DNA from: Salegentibacter sp.
Lineage (GTDB): Bacteria; Bacteroidota; Bacteroidia; Flavobacteriales; Flavobacteriaceae
Length of the DNA: 64,000 nucleotides
Reading direction: 5' to 3'
Assembly (NCBI GenBank): GCA_017795085.1
Contig: CP051246.1
Span: 3,908,514 to 3,972,513, forward strand
Shown here: piece by piece, positions 61,120 to 64,000 of the stretch
How the letters are laid out: each line of letters begins with the position of its first letter
Numbering within the stretch: position 1 is the stretch's first letter
The notes under the pieces: generated by a model
Seen by the model: only the letters and a program-made list of their open reading frames with translations
Told to the model about the DNA's origin: nothing
The model's database searches: none
Translations under genes and position numbers: made by a program

Positions 61120-61869
61120 TTATTCTTTCATTTTTTGATCGTTTTCCAAGTCATTTAAAATTAATCGGTGTACCTCTTCCCTTAAGGTTTTTCTATCTTC
61201 TCCGGTTCTTCCCTGCGTATAAATAAGCGAATGGACCTTAACCCGCAATCTTCCCGGACCACCAGTAAAAAACCGATACGAAAAACGCTTTTTACTATCG
61301 TAAAAAGTAAATGGCATTATTGGAATTTGGTGGGTAATTGCCAGGCGGAATGCCCCGTCTTTAAATCGGTCAAGCACCAATGAATAATCGTCGGGAACAC
61401 CACCTTCAGGGAAAATACAAATGCTATTGCCCTGTTCCAACCTTCGCTGCGCTTCTTTAAAAACCCTTTGCCGGCTTCGGTTACAACTTCGATCTACCAA
61501 AATACAGGTACGTTTATAGAAGAAGCCAAAAATCGGAATTTTTGTCAATTCCTTTTTTCCAACAAAAATAAAAGGATGTTTTACCACGGCAAGCATCAGC
61601 ATAATATCAATCATAGAGGTGTGATTGGCCACCAGCATATAACTTTTTCCTTTTTCAATTTCAGGAGAATTCAAGAGAACGGGATATAAACCCATTCCAT
61701 AGAGAATAATTTTCGCCCAAATTCGGGAACACACAAAAAATTGCGGGTAAAACCTTTCCGCAGAAGTAAACAAAATCAAAAAAGGCAACATTATTATTAT
61801 TGGCACCACCATCAGGATATAGAACCAAAGACGCCAAATTAAAATTGCCATTTTTTTTAAAAAGCCCAT
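61120..61869 (-). CDS. 1-acyl-sn-glycerol-3-phosphate acyltransferase (PlsC family)
   Basis: The frame runs on to 62118 but that part lies over trpS. The ATG at 61869 gives 249 residues: a TM helix (about 12-34), motif I VANHTSMIDIML (H-x4-D), GFFYKRTCILVDRSCNRS, motif III FPEGGVPDD and IPIMPFTFYD. It acylates lysophosphatidic acid or a similar lipid at the inner membrane. The start is 74 bp from that of the divergent trpS. It is distinct from the acyltransferase at 28528-29259. Confidence 0.89.
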   Translation of the reverse strand: MGFLKKMAILIWRLWFYILMVVPIIIMLPFLILFTSAERFYPQFFVCSRIWAKIILYGMGLYPVLLNSPEIEKGKSYMLVANHTSMIDIMLMLAVVKHPFIFVGKKELTKIPIFGFFYKRTCILVDRSCNRSRQRVFKEAQRRLEQGNSICIFPEGGVPDDYSLVLDRFKDGAFRLAITHQIPIMPFTFYDSKKRFSYRFFTGGPGRLRVKVHSLIYTQGRTGEDRKTLREEVHRLILNDLENDQKMKE

Positions 61870-61915
61870 AAGCTTCAAAATTACTAAATTGACACTAGTG
61901 TATGCTACAAAAATG

Positions 61916-61923
61916 TACCTTTG
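61916..61923 (+). promoter_or_regulatory. TAnnTTTG -7 element of trpS
   Basis: TACCTTTG lies 19 bp before the trpS ATG; a TTG at 61889-61891 is 24 bp upstream, one base outside the usual range. Confidence 0.5.
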
Positions 61924-61942
61924 TGAAAAATTGAAAAAGACG

Positions 61943-62911
61943 ATGTCCAGAATTCTTACCGGGGTACAAAGTACCGGAACCCCACATCTTGGAAACCTGT
62001 TAGGTGCGATTTTACCTGCTATAGAAATGGCTAATAGCCCCAATAATGAATCTTTTATTTTTATTGCCGATATGCATTCGCTTACACAAATTAAGGATGC
62101 TGAAACCCTTCGGAACAATACCTATTCGGTGGCCGCTACCTGGCTTGCCTGCGGGATAGATATTGAAAAAACCGTGTTTTACCGGCAAAGTGATATTCCA
62201 CAAACCGCTGAACTTTCGTGGTATCTCAGCTGTTTTTTTCCATACCAGCGACTTACTCTCGCACATTCCTTTAAAGATAAATCAGACAGGCTGGAAGATA
62301 TTAATGCCGGGCTTTTCTCCTACCCAATGTTAATGGCAGCTGATATTTTACTTTATGATGCTGAAATTGTTCCCGTGGGAAAAGACCAGCTACAACACCT
62401 TGAAATTACCCGTGATGTAGCTTCCCGTTTTCATAATAAAATGGGGGAAGTCTTTGTAATCCCGGAAGCTAAAGTTCAGGAAAATACGATGTACGTACCC
62501 GGCACCAATGGCGGAAAAATGAGTAAATCTCAAAACAACACCATCAATATTTTCCAAACCGATAAAAAACTGCGCAAGCAAATAATGGGGATTGAAACCG
62601 ACAGCACCCCGCTGGAAGAACCCAAAAACCCCGATACCTGTAATGTTTTTGCCATATACAAACTGGTAGCTTCGAAAGCACAAACCGCAGAAATGCGAAA
62701 AAATTATGAAGCCGGCGGCTTTGGCTATGGCCATGCAAAACAAGTTCTTTTTGAAGTTATTAAAGAGAAATTTGCCGAACCCAGAGAAAAATATGAGTAT
62801 TATATCAATAATCCTGACGCTATTGACCAAGCTTTAGCTGTTGGTGCCAAAAAAGCTTCGGCTGTTGCTAATGAGGTATTACAAAGGGTTCGAAAAAAAG
62901 TAGGCTATTAA
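61943..62911 (+). CDS. trpS: Tryptophanyl-tRNA synthetase
   Basis: A protein of 322 residues from the ATG at 61943; the open frame from 61889 adds 18 residues before the normal MSRILTGVQSTGTPHLGN start. The class I signatures are TPHLGN (HIGH equivalent) and GGKMSKSQNN (KMSKS). The central FPYQRLTLAHSFKDKSDRLEDI and MAADILLYDAEIVPVGKDQLQHLEITRD blocks bind tryptophan and tRNA. It ends 4 bp into the convergent dprA. Confidence 0.97.
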   Translation: MSRILTGVQSTGTPHLGNLLGAILPAIEMANSPNNESFIFIADMHSLTQIKDAETLRNNTYSVAATWLACGIDIEKTVFYRQSDIPQTAELSWYLSCFFPYQRLTLAHSFKDKSDRLEDINAGLFSYPMLMAADILLYDAEIVPVGKDQLQHLEITRDVASRFHNKMGEVFVIPEAKVQENTMYVPGTNGGKMSKSQNNTINIFQTDKKLRKQIMGIETDSTPLEEPKNPDTCNVFAIYKLVASKAQTAEMRKNYEAGGFGYGHAKQVLFEVIKEKFAEPREKYEYYINNPDAIDQALAVGAKKASAVANEVLQRVRKKVGY

Positions 62912-64000
62912 ATCACTTCAAAAAGTTTGCCCGGCAGGGGGCGCACAGCCCCTTTTAATTCTAAATTCAGCAAAATACCGGCAGTTTTAAAAGTGGGAAA
63001 ACCACAATTTAAAGCAATGGTATCTAACTGAGCTTTTCCTCGTTTTTGCAGAAAATTGTATAAGGTTTGTTCATCTCCTTCCAGGTTGATAAAAAGCTGC
63101 TTTTGCACCGGTTTTGCAGCCTTATTTCCCAAATCCCAATTTAGCATATAGATTAAATCGGCTGCTGAATTTAGCAAATAGGCATTTTGGGATTTTATAA
63201 GGTTATTGCAGCCTTTGCTATAGGTATCAATAGGCCGTCCGGGCACAGCAAAAACTTCCCGGTTATAAGAGTTGGCAATATCTGCGGTAACCAGTGAACC
63301 TCCTTTTTCAGCGCTTTCAATCACTACCGTTGCTTCGCTTAAGCCTGCAATTATCCGGTTTCTTTTTAGAAAATTTGTACGGTCAAACTTATCGGTACTC
63401 CAAAAATCAAAAAGCCGCCGTTTTCTTCCACGTTTTTCACATATTTTTGATGTACTTTCGGGTAGATTTGGTTAAGTCCGTGAGCTAGACAACCTATGGT
63501 TTGTAAGTTGTGCTTAATCGCAGCTTTTTGGGCGGTAATATCAACACCATAGGCAAACCCCGAAATAATAACCGGATTTAATACGCTCAATTCTTCAATA
63601 AATTTCTCACAAAAGGCAATTCCCTGTGTGGTGATTTTTCGTGTTCCCACCACCGAAATAATCCATTGATTCTTCAAATCGATATTCCCTCTTGAGAACA
63701 ATAAAACCGGGCCGTCAAAACAGTGTTTTAATTTTTCGGGATAATTTTCATCTTGAAAATAATGGGTGTTCACTTTATTTTGCTGAATATAATTAAGTTC
63801 TGCTTCAGCGGCTTTTAAATGTTTTTCGGCTTTATATTCACTTATCTTTTTCTTTCCGATTCCGTCAATTTTCAAAAGATTTGAAGGTTTCTCTTTTAGA
63901 ATTGCCTCAGCAGTGCCCAAATGTCTAATTAGTTTCTTGGCAGTGCTATCTCCCATATTTGGAATGTGTTGCAAAGCTAAAACATATAGTAGGTCTGTCT
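62908..64000 (-). pseudogene. dprA: DNA processing protein DprA, frameshifted and cut by the window end
   Basis: DprA binds single-stranded DNA entering during natural transformation and loads RecA. The first frame (through 63974 and up to the edge, TDLLYVLALQHIPNMGDS) gives the N-terminal helix-hairpin-helix region (NLLKIDGIGKKKI) and Rossmann part (VVGTRKITTQGIAF, GFAYGVDITAQKAA) but ends about 12 residues after NGGF, at 63366. The second frame (62908 to about 63408) continues DFWSTDKFDRTNFLKRNRII in order, then VIESAEKGGSLVTADIA and the winged-helix end. Family members read GGFLTDFW here, so the break at about 63408-63415 fits loss of 4 bases. Either a null mutation or an error in the assembly. 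Confidence 0.88.

Noticed and set aside
61870..62118. N-terminal extension of the PlsC frame over trpS
   Set aside because: It overlaps conserved TrpS sequence, including the HIGH-type motif; the ATG at 61869 gives a normal PlsC protein.
62390..62830. 146-codon minus-strand frame inside trpS
   Set aside because: Shadow of the trpS coding sequence; hydrophobic low-complexity translation typical of antisense AT-rich DNA.
1..64000. CRISPR array, prophage, insertion sequence or integron
   Set aside because: No regular direct repeats with spacers, no transposase, integrase or phage structural genes were seen on either strand.

Overview
The window is chromosomal DNA from a member of the Bacteroidetes, most likely a marine or halotolerant Flavobacteriaceae of the Gramella/Salegentibacter/Zunongwangia kind (genus is inference). 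The evidence is AT-rich sequence, many promoters of the TTG-N(17-23)-TAnnTTTG type used by this phylum, almost no Shine-Dalgarno sequences, the gliding-motility lipoprotein gene gldH beside a RicT (YaaT) homologue, a SusC/RagA-style carboxypeptidase-like domain on the TonB receptor, and flavobacterial protein families throughout. No phage, insertion sequence, CRISPR array, rRNA or toxin-antitoxin locus was seen. Two tRNA genes (Ala-GGC, Asn-GTT) are present.

Layout. 1-6.5 kb: end of alanine racemase, mscL, asd, a lipoprotein prolyl oligopeptidase, an orphan ABC ATPase, a GreA/GreB-like factor and mtgA. 6.8-12.8 kb: yceD-rpmF-fabH-accB-accC (ribosomal protein L32 plus fatty-acid initiation), pdxA and ribE. 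12.8-18.3 kb: a secreted small protein, tRNA-Ala, a MATE transporter, an enoyl-CoA hydratase homologue, two tiny membrane proteins, tRNA-Asn and rseP. 18.4-26.3 kb: a metal-handling island: SCO copper chaperone-like protein, feoA-feoB-small Cys-rich protein, ZIP transporter with a DtxR/MntR regulator, and a TonB receptor with a thioredoxin-like partner. 26.5-34 kb: DnaJ/TerB protein, bacilliredoxin, lipoprotein, acyltransferase, HD hydrolase, radical SAM protein, enoyl-CoA hydratase, NtrY-like kinase and hemJ. 34-46.3 kb: a heme-biosynthesis region with two divergent arms, araC-thuA-hemH-MATE to the left and hemA-C-D-E-(DUF)-F-(S23)-B to the right. 46.3-64 kb: CNNM/CorC protein, ogt, serine hydrolase, exonuclease, scoA-scoB, pbp1A-gldH-ricT, trhO, recA, an ECF sigma operon, plsC, trpS and a broken dprA running off the window end.

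How the parts connect. The most interesting link is regulatory. A 17-bp palindrome (TTTAnAATCAATCTAAA) occurs immediately before feoA and again before an AraC/PchR-like regulator gene 19 kb away. The AraC gene heads a same-strand run that reaches ferrochelatase, and the other heme genes diverge from the same intergenic region. This suggests one metal-responsive repressor controlling ferrous iron uptake and the araC-thuA-hemH arm of heme synthesis. A related TTTAG-N6-CTAAA element lies between the DtxR-family gene and the TonB receptor.

Broken or anomalous items: dprA has a frameshift that fits a 4-nt loss between TGA repeats; the S23/Avd-type four-helix gene inside the heme operon has a frame break at an A6 run, with the family-typical C-terminus in the next frame; an orphan 46-residue coding tail lies between the feo genes and the ZIP gene. 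The region otherwise looks like an ordinary flavobacterial core chromosome, and I did not find a clearly new defence or mobile system.
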